Below, in pieces: positions 45,984 through 55,973 of a stretch of 64,000 nt of DNA. The stretch covers positions 186,001 through 250,000 of the forward strand of contig NZ_JACICC010000002.1 of NCBI RefSeq assembly GCF_014195635.1, written 5' to 3'. The notes beneath the pieces are model-generated. The model was given only the letters and a program-made list of their open reading frames with translations, made no database searches and was not told where the DNA came from. Each line of letters begins with the position of its first letter. Position 1 is the stretch's first letter. A program made the position numbers and the translations under genes. The stretch is from Pseudochelatococcus contaminans (lineage in GTDB: Bacteria; Pseudomonadota; Alphaproteobacteria; Rhizobiales; Beijerinckiaceae).

Positions 45984-46091
45984 GCCACGAACATGTTTTG
46001 ACGTCGCGGCGATGTTGATTTAACATCCCGGCTTGTTTGACGTGTTTTCATGCCTGTCAATTGCGCTTCTATCGACGCGGGTGGTCTTACC

Positions 46092-46814
46092 TTGACGACA
46101 CAGCCACGCGACACGCCTCAGTTCTATCTGACAGCGCCCGCGCCTTGCCCCTATCTGCCGGGGCTTCAGGAGCGCAAGGTGTTCACGCACCTCATCGGCC
46201 GCCGGGCCGAGGAGATGAACGACGCGCTGACCCAGGGCGGCTTTCGCCGCTCGCAGACCATCGCCTACCGCCCGGCCTGCGAGAGCTGCCGTGGCTGTGT
46301 GTCGGTACGCGTGGTCGCAGACGCCTTCAGGCCGTCGCGCAGTTTTCGCCGCGTCTGCGCCAGCAACGCCGATTTGCGCGGCGAAGCCGTACCGGCACAA
46401 TCCACTTCCGAGCAATATTCGTTGTTCCGCAGCTATCTCGACGCCCGCCACGCGGATGGCGGCATGGCCGATATGAGCGTGCTGGACTACGCCGTGATGG
46501 TCGAGGATACCCACGTCACCACCCAGCTCATCGAATATCGGGACGAGCGGGGTGAACTCATGGCCGTTGCGCTGACAGACGTGCTCGCGGATGGCTTGTC
46601 GATGGTTTATTCGTTCTATAACCCCGACATGCCGCACCGCAGCTTCGGCAGCTTTCTCATTCTTGATCACATCGCTCGCGCCCGCACGATGAACCTGCCA
46701 TACGTTTACCTCGGCTACTGGGTCGAGGGATCACAGCGCATGGGCTACAAAAGCCGCTTCTATCCGCAGGAGCGCCTGCTGCCGGAAGGATGGGCGCGCT
46801 TCGATGCGCCCTGA
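46092..46814 (+). CDS. bpt: Aspartate/glutamate leucyltransferase
   Basis: A 240-residue enzyme that attaches leucine from Leu-tRNA to N-terminal Asp or Glu of proteins, marking them for ClpS-ClpAP degradation. The N-terminus [20 protein letters not shown] and the cysteine block [16 protein letters not shown] are typical, and [14 protein letters not shown]-like and [17 protein letters not shown] blocks complete the fold. TTG 46092 with GGTGG upstream gives the family N-terminus; ATG 46050 would add 14 residues. Confidence 0.92.
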   Translation: MTTQPRDTPQFYLTAPAPCPYLPGLQERKVFTHLIGRRAEEMNDALTQGGFRRSQTIAYRPACESCRGCVSVRVVADAFRPSRSFRRVCASNADLRGEAVPAQSTSEQYSLFRSYLDARHADGGMADMSVLDYAVMVEDTHVTTQLIEYRDERGELMAVALTDVLADGLSMVYSFYNPDMPHRSFGSFLILDHIARARTMNLPYVYLGYWVEGSQRMGYKSRFYPQERLLPEGWARFDAP

Positions 46815-46979
46815 TTACGCCTGAGCTTCCGCTTGATTCCCGGTCTGGATGCACCATCTGGTGTTGCATAACCGCAGCATTCCATCGAAATGTCGAAATG
46901 CCGTGGATTTCTGACATGACGCGTTTTCGGCATGCAAGGCGGCATCCGTCTTGCGCGAAAACGCCTCCCGGAGACCGCA

Positions 46980-47438
46980 ATGACCAATCGTGACACCCGT
47001 TCCTCTTTCAACAACTGGCGGCCGACAGAGCTTGCGGCCCTTGTCATCGGCCTGATCGTGTTCTGGCCGCTGGGCATTGCCGTATTGGCATGGAAATACT
47101 GGAACGACCGCTCCGCGTCACCGCGCAATCTCGATGAAATATTCGGCGAAGGCGTGCGCAACCTGCGTGGAAACCTGAGCGGTATTTTTGGCAGCGTCAG
47201 CCCGAAAGCCGGACCGGGCGATGCCAGCACGTATGCCGATGACCTCGCGCCGACCGGCAATGCAGCCTTTGACGCGCATGTGCGGGACGAGTTGCACCGC
47301 ATTGACACCCGCCGCCAGCATCTGGCGGAAGAGGTTCGCGCCTTCCGCGCTTTTCTGGATGAAGAGCGCACGGGCGGTCCGGAAGTCTATGAGCGGTTCC
47401 GCCGCAGGCAGGAAACCGGCCGCGACCACACTATTTAA
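46980..47438 (+). CDS. DUF2852 domain protein
   Basis: A 152-residue protein with one N-terminal membrane helix (ELAALVIGLIVFWPLGIAVLAWKYW) and a soluble tail containing a helical C-terminal segment (ELHRIDTRRQHLAEEVRAFRAFLDE). It matches the alphaproteobacterial DUF2852 family, whose function is unknown. ATG 46980 has CGGAGA upstream; the longer ORF has no binding site. Confidence 0.82.
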   Translation: MTNRDTRSSFNNWRPTELAALVIGLIVFWPLGIAVLAWKYWNDRSASPRNLDEIFGEGVRNLRGNLSGIFGSVSPKAGPGDASTYADDLAPTGNAAFDAHVRDELHRIDTRRQHLAEEVRAFRAFLDEERTGGPEVYERFRRRQETGRDHTI

Positions 47439-47444
47439 AGCGCG

Positions 47445-47474
47445 AAATGATCGGATAAAATTGTCCGATCATTT
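47445..47474. terminator. Hairpin between convergent DUF2852 and DUF192 genes
   Basis: Perfect 11-bp arms AAATGATCGGA and TCCGATCATTT surround an eight-base loop. The right arm overlaps the DUF192 stop codon. A-runs and T-runs in the stem ends would help termination from either direction. Confidence 0.7.
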
Positions 47475-47948
47475 GCGGTCGATAAACGAGATGTCGACCT
47501 TGTCACCAACCTTGGCGCCGATGCGGGAAGCCGTGCCGGCGTTTAATTCGATCACAGCCCGCACGGGACCGCCGGAAGGGATGAACCGGCGTGACAACGG
47601 CTCGGCCCGTTCGGCGATGCGAATAATCTTGCTATCCGGGCCGACGAACAAAATATCGAGGGAAATGAAGGTGTTCTCCATCCACATGGAGACTGGTCGC
47701 ACATCCGCATAATCGAAGATCATGCCACGGTCCGGGGGGAGATAGCGACGGTGCATCAGCCCCCTCGCCTGCTCCTCTTCCGTCCGGGCGATCTCAACCT
47801 CGAACTTGTGCTGTCCGGATGCCGTGTTGACGGTCAGCGTCTCGGTGGCCAACCCGGTGGCTGCGACTTGTTGGGAGTGGAAACCGGCAAACGCGGCCAG
47901 TGATGCCGCCAGCCAGAATGCGCCAAAGCGCCGTCTGCTCATATTCAT
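47469..47948 (-). CDS. DUF192 periplasmic protein
   Basis: A 159-residue exported protein. The signal sequence MNMSRRRFGAFWLAASLAAF contains a twin-arginine-like SRRRF motif, so Tat export is possible. The mature part is a DUF192 domain (RTEEEQARGLMHRRYLPPDRGM, VSMWMENTFISLDILFVG, VIELNAGTASRIGAKVGD). Function is unknown. The ATG at 47948 (or 47942) is preferred to 47993 because it begins the signal sequence. Confidence 0.85.
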   Translation of the reverse strand: MNMSRRRFGAFWLAASLAAFAGFHSQQVAATGLATETLTVNTASGQHKFEVEIARTEEEQARGLMHRRYLPPDRGMIFDYADVRPVSMWMENTFISLDILFVGPDSKIIRIAERAEPLSRRFIPSGGPVRAVIELNAGTASRIGAKVGDKVDISFIDRK

Positions 47949-48097
47949 CCGTCTACCCGCGTGAAATATCTCCGGCCACAGCATATAGAGCACCTTACCA
48001 GATCAGGACAGGTAGCACCAAAACGTCACCAAATCCCGACATTTTCGCGCGATAGCGACATGCCGCGTCGGCCGATGCGCATTTCAGTTTAAAGGCG

Positions 48098-48739
48098 TCA
48101 GTGCGAGACCGGCGCGTGGCTGATGTCCGGCAGGCGGATCTCGGCCACCATGCGGCCCTTCGGGCCATCTCCGTAACGCACCAGCACAGCCTGCCCCGGG
48201 ATCAGTTCCACCAGCCCATAACGGCGCATGGTTTCCATGTGGACGAACATGTCCGGCGCTCCCTCGCCGCAGGTGACGAAGCCGAAACCGCGCTGGCGGT
48301 TGAACCATTTCACCACGGCAAGCTCGAAACCGCCGGTCGGCACCACGGAAACATGCGTGCGCACGGGCAACTCGGACGGATGCGGGGCCGTCGATACGTC
48401 GACGGAAACGACACGGAACACCTGCAACCCGCGATCCCGGCGGATCGCCTCGCAAACGATGCTCGCCCCTTCAGTCACGGCCTCATAACCATCGCGCTTG
48501 AGGCAGGTTATGTGCAACAGCACATCCGGCAAACCGTTGTCCGGCACAATAAAACCGAAGCCGCGTGTGGTATCGAACCACTTGATCCGGCCGCTGACAC
48601 GGATCAGATTCTGCGACACATCCGATGAGGTCTGATGGATTTCAGTTTGCCGGATCATATTGTCATGGGCTATGATGTCACTGCCCTTATCCTGATGAGC
48701 GAGCAAAGAATCGTTTCTTGTCCGAGCCTCATCAACCAT
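48098..48739 (-). CDS. Double cold-shock-domain protein
   Basis: A 213-residue protein with two CSD domains. The first has GRIKWFDTTRGFGFIVPDNG and VLLHITCL; the second has AVVKWFNRQRGFGFVTCGEG and MFVHMETM. Each keeps the RNP1-like aromatic and RNP2 VFVH/VLLH motifs, so nucleic-acid binding is expected. This two-domain form is typical of alphaproteobacteria. Start codons at 48751 (GTG), 48739 and 48658 are all possible; 48658 would leave a length of 186, nearest the family. Confidence 0.85.
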   Translation of the reverse strand: MVDEARTRNDSLLAHQDKGSDIIAHDNMIRQTEIHQTSSDVSQNLIRVSGRIKWFDTTRGFGFIVPDNGLPDVLLHITCLKRDGYEAVTEGASIVCEAIRRDRGLQVFRVVSVDVSTAPHPSELPVRTHVSVVPTGGFELAVVKWFNRQRGFGFVTCGEGAPDMFVHMETMRRYGLVELIPGQAVLVRYGDGPKGRMVAEIRLPDISHAPVSH

Positions 48740-49080
48740 GACTTGCAACACCCGAAAACTGGCAACACGAATATATTAACCATATCATTAATGCCTGCCG
48801 GACGCAGGCCACAATCCCTTCGCGTGCGCGATTCGCACACAGGCTTTATGCGTCAATAGCCCTGGCGGGCTGCGCACATAAAAATGCCATGCCGATCACA
48901 CCGGCGGTCTTGATATTCCCCGCAGTTTGCGCCCAACTCGCGGCAGAGATTTACTAACGCGCCGGACGTTCTGACTGAATCAGAACAAGCGCTCCAGATT
49001 CCATATCTCACCGCAACTTGCGTTCAAGGCGATGGATCAACTTGAACGCAAACTGCTCCGGGCGTTGACGCGAGGGCCTT
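48740..49080. promoter_or_regulatory. Divergent region before the DUF1624 gene
   Basis: No supported ORF is present. Two exact inverted repeats occur: GTTCTGA-N5-TCAGAAC at 48968-48986 and TTGCGTTCAAG-N12-CTTGAACGCAA at 49018-49051. They could be operator sites or a leader hairpin for the downstream gene. Confidence 0.45.
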
Positions 49081-49836
49081 ATGACCATGCCGGTTTCCAG
49101 CAAGCTTCCTGCGGGTGGCAAGCGCATTCTCGCTCTTGATGCCGCGCGCGGCATCGCGATCATCGCGATGATCTCCTATCATTTCATGTGGGATCTCTAT
49201 TTCACCGGCTTCTGGGACGTGAATGCCGCGCGCGATCCGCTGCTGCGTTTTTATGCCAAGGCCATCGCGGCCTCGTTTCTGACCATCGCCGGCATATCGC
49301 TTTACCTCGCTCAGGAACGCGGCATCCGCTGGCCGTCCTTTCTGAAACGTCTCGCCATCATCGCCATTGCGGCGCTTGCCGTCAGCGTCGGGTCGTGGTT
49401 CGCATTTCCGCAGAGCTTTATTTTTTTTGGCATTCTGCACTGCATTGCCGTCTCCAGCGTCGTCGCCCTGCCGTTTCTGCGTGCTCCGCTGGCGCTCGTG
49501 TTCGCGGCCGCCGCGGCGGCCTTCGCACTCCCGCTCTTCATCGCTTCACCAGCGCTGGAAACATGGCCAACGTGGTGGCTTGGCCTTGGGGAATGGCCAC
49601 CGGCCAGCAACGATTATGTGCCGCTGTTTCCGTGGGTTGGCTTCGTGCTAGTGGGCGTCGGTGTTGCGCGGCTGCTCGTCCCCATGCGCGATACAGTCGC
49701 GCAATGGCAGCCGCGCACGTGGCTTGGCCGGGGGCTGATTGCCGCCGGCCGATATAGCCTCATCATTTATCTGACGCACCAGATCGTGTTGCTCGGCATC
49801 CTGATCGGGCTGGCGCAGATCCTTAGGCCGCTTTGA
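49081..49836 (+). CDS. DUF1624 acetyltransferase-like membrane protein
   Basis: A 251-residue protein with seven or more hydrophobic helices. It starts with LDAARGIAIIAMISYHFMWDL and ends with AGRYSLIIYLTHQIVLLG, marks of the heparan-alpha-glucosaminide N-acetyltransferase-like DUF1624 family. The conserved His in SYHF may take part in acyl transfer. The substrate is unknown. It overlaps the end of mfd by 14 bp on the opposite strand. Confidence 0.85.
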   Translation: MTMPVSSKLPAGGKRILALDAARGIAIIAMISYHFMWDLYFTGFWDVNAARDPLLRFYAKAIAASFLTIAGISLYLAQERGIRWPSFLKRLAIIAIAALAVSVGSWFAFPQSFIFFGILHCIAVSSVVALPFLRAPLALVFAAAAAAFALPLFIASPALETWPTWWLGLGEWPPASNDYVPLFPWVGFVLVGVGVARLLVPMRDTVAQWQPRTWLGRGLIAAGRYSLIIYLTHQIVLLGILIGLAQILRPL

Positions 49837-52800
49837 CGGGCCGTTCGGCAATGCGCACCAGATTGCGCAGGATCGTCGTCGCGCCTTTGAGACGATGCTC
49901 CGGCGTATCGAAGGAATCGATGAAGACGATGCGCATGTCCGGCCGCACCTTGGCCAAAGATCCCTGCTCCGCGACATAGGACACCAGCCCTGCCGGGTTG
50001 GCGAACGAGTTGTTGCGGAACGAGACGATGACGCCCTTCGGCCCTGCTTCGATCTTCTCGACATTGGCGCGCACGCACAACGCCTTGATCGAGACGATCT
50101 TCAGCAGTTGCTCCACCTCCTCCGGCAGCGGGCCGAAACGATCGACAAGTTCTGCCGCGAACGCCTCGATCTCCCGGTCCTCGTCGATTGTGGACAGGCG
50201 GCGATAGATGTCGAGCCGCAGTTGCAGGTCCGTCACGTAGGATTCGGGAATCATTACCGGCGTGCCGATGGTGATGGTCGGCGACCATTGCTCGTCCGCA
50301 TCGTCGTCCACGGCGCCGGATTTGAGCTGCGCCACCGCTTCCTCAAGCATCTGCTGATATAGCTCATAGCCGACCTCGCGGATGTGACCGGACTGCTCAT
50401 CGCCCAGCAGGTTGCCCGCGCCGCGAATATCGAGGTCATGGCTCGCCAGCATGAAGCCCGCCCCCAGCGTATCGAGCGATTGCAGCACCTCCAGCCGCTT
50501 TTCGGCGGCGGGCGTCAGGCGGCGTTTGGGCGGCACCGTGAACAGCGCATAGGCGCGCGTCTTGGAGCGCCCGACGCGCCCGCGAAGCTGATAGAGCTGC
50601 GCGAGGCCAAACATATCCGCCCGATGCACAATGAGCGTGTTGGCGCGGGGGATGTCGAGGCCGGATTCAACGATGGTGGTGGACAGCAGGATATCGAACT
50701 TGCCCTCGTAAAAGGCCGTCATGATATCTTCGAGCTGCCCCGCCGGCATCTGCCCGTGGGCAACGGCGACCTTGGCTTCCGGCACCTCACGGTCGAGAAA
50801 ATCCTTCACCTCGGCCAGATCGTCGATGCGCGGCACCACATAGAACGACTGCCCGCCCCGATAGCGCTCGCGCAGCAACGCCTCGCGCACGGAAAGCCCG
50901 TCGAACGGCATGATGAACGTGCGCACGGCCAGCCGGTCCACGGGCGGCGTGGCGATGATCGACAGTTCCCGCACACCCGTCAGCGCCAGTTGCAGCGTGC
51001 GCGGGATGGGGGTGGCGGAGAGAGTGAGCACGTGCACCTCGGCCCGCAGTTCCTTCAGCCGCTCTTTGTGCGAGACACCGAAATGCTGCTCCTCGTCGAT
51101 GATGATAAGGCCAAGATCCTTGAACCTGATTGTTTTCGACAACACTGCATGCGTGCCGACGACGATGTCGACGGTGCCGTCCGTCAACCCGGCCTTGACC
51201 TTGCGCGCCTCGGCGGCGGGCACGAAGCGCGAGAGCTGGGCGATGTTGACCGGCAGGCCCTGGAAACGCTCGACGAAGCCGGCATAGTGCTGGCGCGCCA
51301 GCAGCGTCGTCGGCACCACCACCGCGACCTGATGCCCGGCAAGCGCCACGGCGAAAGCCGCGCGCAGGGCGACTTCCGTCTTGCCGAAGCCGACATCGCC
51401 GCACACCAGCCGGTCCATGGGCCGGCCGGCGGCCAGATCATCGAGCACCGCGTCGATGGCGCTCTGCTGATCGTCCGTTTCCTCGTAAGGGAAGCGCGCC
51501 GCGAACTCATCGTAGACACCGGGCGGCAGGTCGACACGCGGCGCCTCGCGCATGGCCCGTTCCGCTGCCACCTTGATGAGCTGGCCAGCCATCACCTTGA
51601 TGCGCTGGCGCAATTTGGCCTTGCGCGCCTGCCATGCCCCGCCGCCGAGTTTGTCGAGCGCGACTTCCGTATCCCCGGAGCCATAACGCGACAGCAGCTC
51701 GATATTCACCACGGGCAGAAACAGCTTGTCACCGCCGGCGTAGTGGATTTCGAGGCAATCGAGCGGCGCACCTGCCGCCGTGATCGTCTTCAGATCGACG
51801 AAGCGGCCAATGCCGTGATCGACATGCACCACGAGATCGCCCGCTGACAGGCTGCCGACCTCGGCAATAAAATCCTGTGCGCGCTTCGTTTTCCGCTTCT
51901 GCCGCACGAGGCGGTCGCCCAGAATGTCCTGCTCGCTGATGACGGCCAGATTGGCGGTCTCGAAGCCCGATTCCAGCCCCCAGACGGCCAGCCCCACCTC
52001 GTTGCGCGGCAGTGCCAGCGCCACATCGAGGCGGGCGACGTTGATAACCGGCTTCAGCCCGTGATCCGCCAGCACATGCGATAGGCGCTCACGCGCGCCA
52101 TCCGACCACGCCGCGATGATGACGCGCTTTTTATCCAGCACGAGCGCCCGGGCGTGATCCACCGCAGCCTGGAACACATTGGCGCTGTCGTCGACACGCT
52201 CCGGCGCAAAATTGCGGCCCTGCTTCGCACCCGCATCGATCACGGCACTGGCTGCATCGGAGGGGCGGGAGAACGGCGTCAGCCGGGCGTGGGCAACCGT
52301 CGCCTGCCGCTCGGACCACTCCGCAGGCGTCAGATAAAGCGATTCGGGCGGCAGCGGATTGTAGGGGGCGCTGCCGGATGCGGACTCGGCGGCACGCGCG
52401 GCCTTTCTGGCTTCGTAATAGTCACCGATCTGCGCGAATCGCTCAGTCGCCGCCTCATCGGTCAGCGCATCGAGGACCAGCGGCACGCCGGGGAGATAAT
52501 CGAACAGCGTGTCCAGCCCGTCATGCAGCAGCGGCAGCCAGTGTTCGAGGCCGGGGTGGCGCCGCCCCTCTGACACGGCTTCATATAAGGTATCATCGCG
52601 TGTGGCCGCGCCGAATGCCTTCACATACCCCTGCCGAAAGCGACGAATCGTTTCCGTGGTGATCTTGGCCTCGCTCATCGGCACAAGATCGAGCGAACGC
52701 AACTGGTGAGTGGTGCGCTGGGTTTCGGGATCGAAAGCGCGAATCGATTCGAGCGTATCGCCGAAAAAGTCCAGCCGGATCGGCTCTGCCAGCCCCGGCG

Positions 52801-53350
52801 CATAAAGATCGACGATGCCGCCTCGCACCGCGTATTCGCCCGTGTCGCGCACCGTGGGCGTGCGGCCAAAGCCGTTGACCTCCAGCCATTCGACGAGCCT
52901 GTTCATGTCGATGGCGTTGCCGGGAGCGGCGGAAAATGTCTCTGTCGCGATCAGCCGCAGCGGCGGCACCCTTTGCAGCAGAGCATTGACCGTGGTCAGC
53001 ACCACGCGCGGCTGCTGCTCGGACGAGCGCGTGCGCGCCAGCCGCGCCAGGGTCATCATGCGCCGGGCCGTTATCGCCGGCGTGGGCGATACGCGATCAT
53101 ACGGCTGGCAATCCCAGCCGGGAAAGGACAGCGCCTCGATTTCCGGCGCGGCGAAAGCGAGACCCGCCTCCATGGCCGCCATGCGCCGGTCGTCGCGCGC
53201 CACGTGGATGAGCACGGCCGCGTGCTCCCTCTCCCGCAGTCCGCGCGTCAGTTCCGCCACGACAAGAGCGTCGTAGCCGTCCGGCACGTTGGCAATGGTG
53301 GGATTATCGCCCCTTGCGAGGGCGTCGATGGCGCGCTTCAGGCTGGACAT
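49823..53350 (-). CDS. mfd: Transcription-repair coupling factor Mfd
   Basis: A 1175-residue DNA translocase that removes RNA polymerase stalled at lesions and recruits UvrA. The N-terminal UvrB-homology part carries WDCQPYDRVSPTPAITARRM. A CarD-like polymerase-interaction domain (LVVHVDHGIGRFVDLKTI) precedes the helicase motor with Walker A GDVGFGKTEVAL near residue 650, DEEQHFGVSHKE, and the C-terminal TRCF domain. ATG 53350 is the family start. It lies five bases after sdhE. Confidence 0.97.
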   Translation of the reverse strand: MSSLKRAIDALARGDNPTIANVPDGYDALVVAELTRGLREREHAAVLIHVARDDRRMAAMEAGLAFAAPEIEALSFPGWDCQPYDRVSPTPAITARRMMTLARLARTRSSEQQPRVVLTTVNALLQRVPPLRLIATETFSAAPGNAIDMNRLVEWLEVNGFGRTPTVRDTGEYAVRGGIVDLYAPGLAEPIRLDFFGDTLESIRAFDPETQRTTHQLRSLDLVPMSEAKITTETIRRFRQGYVKAFGAATRDDTLYEAVSEGRRHPGLEHWLPLLHDGLDTLFDYLPGVPLVLDALTDEAATERFAQIGDYYEARKAARAAESASGSAPYNPLPPESLYLTPAEWSERQATVAHARLTPFSRPSDAASAVIDAGAKQGRNFAPERVDDSANVFQAAVDHARALVLDKKRVIIAAWSDGARERLSHVLADHGLKPVINVARLDVALALPRNEVGLAVWGLESGFETANLAVISEQDILGDRLVRQKRKTKRAQDFIAEVGSLSAGDLVVHVDHGIGRFVDLKTITAAGAPLDCLEIHYAGGDKLFLPVVNIELLSRYGSGDTEVALDKLGGGAWQARKAKLRQRIKVMAGQLIKVAAERAMREAPRVDLPPGVYDEFAARFPYEETDDQQSAIDAVLDDLAAGRPMDRLVCGDVGFGKTEVALRAAFAVALAGHQVAVVVPTTLLARQHYAGFVERFQGLPVNIAQLSRFVPAAEARKVKAGLTDGTVDIVVGTHAVLSKTIRFKDLGLIIIDEEQHFGVSHKERLKELRAEVHVLTLSATPIPRTLQLALTGVRELSIIATPPVDRLAVRTFIMPFDGLSVREALLRERYRGGQSFYVVPRIDDLAEVKDFLDREVPEAKVAVAHGQMPAGQLEDIMTAFYEGKFDILLSTTIVESGLDIPRANTLIVHRADMFGLAQLYQLRGRVGRSKTRAYALFTVPPKRRLTPAAEKRLEVLQSLDTLGAGFMLASHDLDIRGAGNLLGDEQSGHIREVGYELYQQMLEEAVAQLKSGAVDDDADEQWSPTITIGTPVMIPESYVTDLQLRLDIYRRLSTIDEDREIEAFAAELVDRFGPLPEEVEQLLKIVSIKALCVRANVEKIEAGPKGVIVSFRNNSFANPAGLVSYVAEQGSLAKVRPDMRIVFIDSFDTPEHRLKGATTILRNLVRIAERPVKAA

Positions 53351-53355
53351 ATCGC

Positions 53356-53697
53356 TCAGACGTTGACCGGAGACGTGTGGGTGTGGAACGCCTTGATGCG
53401 GCGGAAGATCGGCGTGTCCTGCTCCGGCGGCACATTGCCGGTGCTGAACCATGTAAACAGATCCCGGTCGGGCAGCGACATCAGACGCTCCAGCGCGGTC
53501 ACGGTTTCCTCGTCGAGCTTGTCGAGTTCCGAATCGACGAACGGCCCGAGCACCATGTCCATCTCGCGCGTGCCGCGATGCCAGGCCCGGAAGCGGATGC
53601 GCCTGCGGCGGGCATCCAATGCCAGCCCATCGGACAAATCCGCCCCTTCTATTTCACCGCCGGCCTCGGAAAAGCCGGGCTGCAAAAAACTGTTCAT
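53356..53697 (-). CDS. sdhE: FAD assembly factor SdhE (DUF339)
   Basis: A 113-residue protein that helps attach FAD to succinate dehydrogenase. The signature RGxxE appears in FRAWHRGTREMDMVLGPFVD, and the C-terminal ERLMSLPDRDLFTWFSTG also fits the family. ATG 53697 has AAGGGA six bases upstream; an ATG at 53718 is an alternative without a binding site. It forms an operon with mfd and is divergent from recG, an arrangement common in Hyphomicrobiales. Confidence 0.93.
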   Translation of the reverse strand: MNSFLQPGFSEAGGEIEGADLSDGLALDARRRRIRFRAWHRGTREMDMVLGPFVDSELDKLDEETVTALERLMSLPDRDLFTWFSTGNVPPEQDTPIFRRIKAFHTHTSPVNV

Positions 53698-53835
53698 GAT
53701 TTGTCCCTTGAAAGACATATGGTCGCCACGGGCGTTCGTGTGAGCTATATAACGCAGAGGCTGGCTTCTGTCATCCATCCGTCTTCCGTTCCACTGTTTT
53801 GCAATCCATCGTCTTGCCTGTCCGGTTTCGTTCGT

Positions 53836-55938
53836 ATGCGCCCTGCCCTGCTCGATCCGCTGTTCGCGCCTGTCACGACCCTTCCGGGCGTGGGGCCACG
53901 CGTGGGCGCGCTGTTCAACCGGCTGCTGGGCACACCGGAACATGAAGCGCGCGTGGTGGACCTTTTGTTCCACCTGCCCCACTCGGTCATCGATCGCAGC
54001 CGCCGGCCGGCGATTCGCGATACCCGCGAAGGCGATATCGTCACTCTCACCGTGCGCGTGGCCGAGCATCGCCCGGCGGCTTACGGCGGCAAGGCGCCGT
54101 TCCGCGTGCTGGTGGAAGACGGCACCGGCGATGTGACGCTGGTCTTTTTTGGCATGACACAGGCACGCATCGACAAGATGCTGCCGCTCGGTGCGACGCG
54201 GGTGGTGTCCGGCACAATTGCCGTCTGGGAAGGCTTCCGCCAGATGGTGCACCCGGACCGGATCATGTCCGAGGAGGAAGCCGAAGGCCAGCCGCTGATC
54301 GAACCTGTCTATGGCCAGACTGAAGGGCTGACGTCACGCGCCATCGCGCGCGCGGCGCAAGCGGCGCTATCCACGCGCCTGCCGGCGCTGCCCGAATGGC
54401 AGGACGCCGCCTGGCTGGCACGTGAGAAATTTCCGGCCTTCGGTGAGGCTCTGGCAGCGTTGCACCGGCCCGAATCGGTTGCGGCATTTGCGCCTGAAAG
54501 CCCGGCGCGGCGGCGGCTTGCCTATGACGAACTGCTCGCATCGCAGCTCGCTCTGGCGCTGATGCGCGCATCTCACCGCAAGGCGGCGGGGCGCGTCAAC
54601 GCGGGGGACGGGCGGCTCGTCGCGGCCATCGAGGCCGCGCTGCCGTTTGCACTAACGGACGGACAGCGCGAAGCTGTGGCGGATATTCGCCGCGATCTGG
54701 CCGAGCCGCAGCGGATGCTCCGGCTGCTGCAAGGGGATGTGGGATCCGGCAAAACGGTCGTCGCGCTGCTCGCCATGGCCAGCGCCGTCGAGGCCGGGCG
54801 ACAGGCCGCGCTGATGGCCCCGACCGATATTCTGGCCCGGCAGCACTTCGCCAGGCTTGAACCGCTGGCGCGGGCTGCGGGCATCGAGGTCGCGCTGCTC
54901 ACAGGGCGGGACAAGGGCGCGGCGCGGACGAAAGCGCTGGCGGCAATCGAATCGGGCGCAGCGCAGATCGTCATCGGCACCCATGCCCTGTTTCAGGAGG
55001 CGGTGGCTTTTCAGGATCTGGGGTTTGCCGTCATCGACGAGCAGCACCGCTTCGGCGTTCACCAGCGATTCGCACTCAGCCGCAAGGGCGACGGCGTCGA
55101 CCTTCTGGTGATGACAGCGACCCCGATTCCGCGCACGCTGATGCTGACATTCTTCGGCGATATGGACGTGTCTCTGTTGAAAGAAAAGCCTGCGGGGAGG
55201 CAGCCCGTCGATACGCGCGCCGTTCCCATCGACAGGCTGGGCGATGTGGTCGACGGTCTGGCGCGGGCGCTGGAGCGCGGGGCGCGCACCTATTGGGTGT
55301 GCCCGCTCGTGTCCGAATCGGAAACCATTGATCTCGCGGCCGCGGACGAGCGTTTCGCCGACCTGACCCGCATTTTCGGCCCTGTGGTCGGCCTGTTGCA
55401 CGGCAAGATGAGCGGCCGCGACAAGGACGCTGCCATGGCGGCTTTCCAGCGCGGGGAAACGCGGATTCTGGTGGCCACCACGGTCATCGAGGTGGGCGTC
55501 GACGTGCCGGAAGCCACCATCATGGTGATCGAGCATGCGGAGCGCTTCGGGCTGGCGCAGCTTCACCAGTTGCGCGGCCGGATCGGGCGCGGATCGGGCG
55601 CATCGACATGCCTGCTGGTTTACAAGGCACCGCTGGGCGAGGTGTCGAAGGCGCGCATCAGCATCATGCGCGAAACCGAAGATGGTTTCCGTATTGCCGA
55701 GGAAGATCTGCGGCTGCGCGGCGAAGGTGAGATTCTGGGCACGCGTCAGTCCGGCACACCCGGCTTCCGCCTGGCGCGGCTGGAGGAGGACGCGGACCTG
55801 CTGCCCGTCGCCCGCGATGACGCCCGCCTCATCCTGGAACGTGACACAACGCTTGCCAGTGAGCGCGGACAAGCGTTGCGGGTGTTGCTCTATCTCTTCG
55901 AGCGCGACGAAGCCATCCGCCTGCTGCGGGCGGGATAG
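53836..55938 (+). CDS. recG: ATP-dependent DNA helicase RecG
   Basis: A 700-residue branch-migration helicase that remodels stalled forks. The wedge domain includes LPGVGPRVGALFNRLLG at the N-terminus. The motor has GDVGSGKTVVAL near residue 302, DEQHRFGVHQRFALS, and MTATPIPRTLMLTFFGDMDVS, then the TRG-like motif in LRLRGEGEILGTRQSG. ATG 53836 gives the standard length. It is divergent from sdhE-mfd. Confidence 0.97.
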   Translation: MRPALLDPLFAPVTTLPGVGPRVGALFNRLLGTPEHEARVVDLLFHLPHSVIDRSRRPAIRDTREGDIVTLTVRVAEHRPAAYGGKAPFRVLVEDGTGDVTLVFFGMTQARIDKMLPLGATRVVSGTIAVWEGFRQMVHPDRIMSEEEAEGQPLIEPVYGQTEGLTSRAIARAAQAALSTRLPALPEWQDAAWLAREKFPAFGEALAALHRPESVAAFAPESPARRRLAYDELLASQLALALMRASHRKAAGRVNAGDGRLVAAIEAALPFALTDGQREAVADIRRDLAEPQRMLRLLQGDVGSGKTVVALLAMASAVEAGRQAALMAPTDILARQHFARLEPLARAAGIEVALLTGRDKGAARTKALAAIESGAAQIVIGTHALFQEAVAFQDLGFAVIDEQHRFGVHQRFALSRKGDGVDLLVMTATPIPRTLMLTFFGDMDVSLLKEKPAGRQPVDTRAVPIDRLGDVVDGLARALERGARTYWVCPLVSESETIDLAAADERFADLTRIFGPVVGLLHGKMSGRDKDAAMAAFQRGETRILVATTVIEVGVDVPEATIMVIEHAERFGLAQLHQLRGRIGRGSGASTCLLVYKAPLGEVSKARISIMRETEDGFRIAEEDLRLRGEGEILGTRQSGTPGFRLARLEEDADLLPVARDDARLILERDTTLASERGQALRVLLYLFERDEAIRLLRAG

Positions 55939-55973
55939 CTCCGGCTGCGATCGTCCGTTACCATGCCGGCAGC

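Noticed and set aside
46009-46026. Small hairpin after dapE (GATGTT-N5-AACATC)
   Set aside because: Only six base pairs with AT-rich ends and no T-run; too weak to call a terminator.
48772-48792. TTAA repeats resembling a CtrA site near the cold-shock gene
   Set aside because: The spacing between the two TTAA blocks is eight, not seven, bases, and the terminal C is absent.
50384-51847. 487-codon plus-strand ORF opposite mfd
   Set aside because: Antisense shadow of a certain gene; sequence is Arg/His/Gln rich with no family signal.
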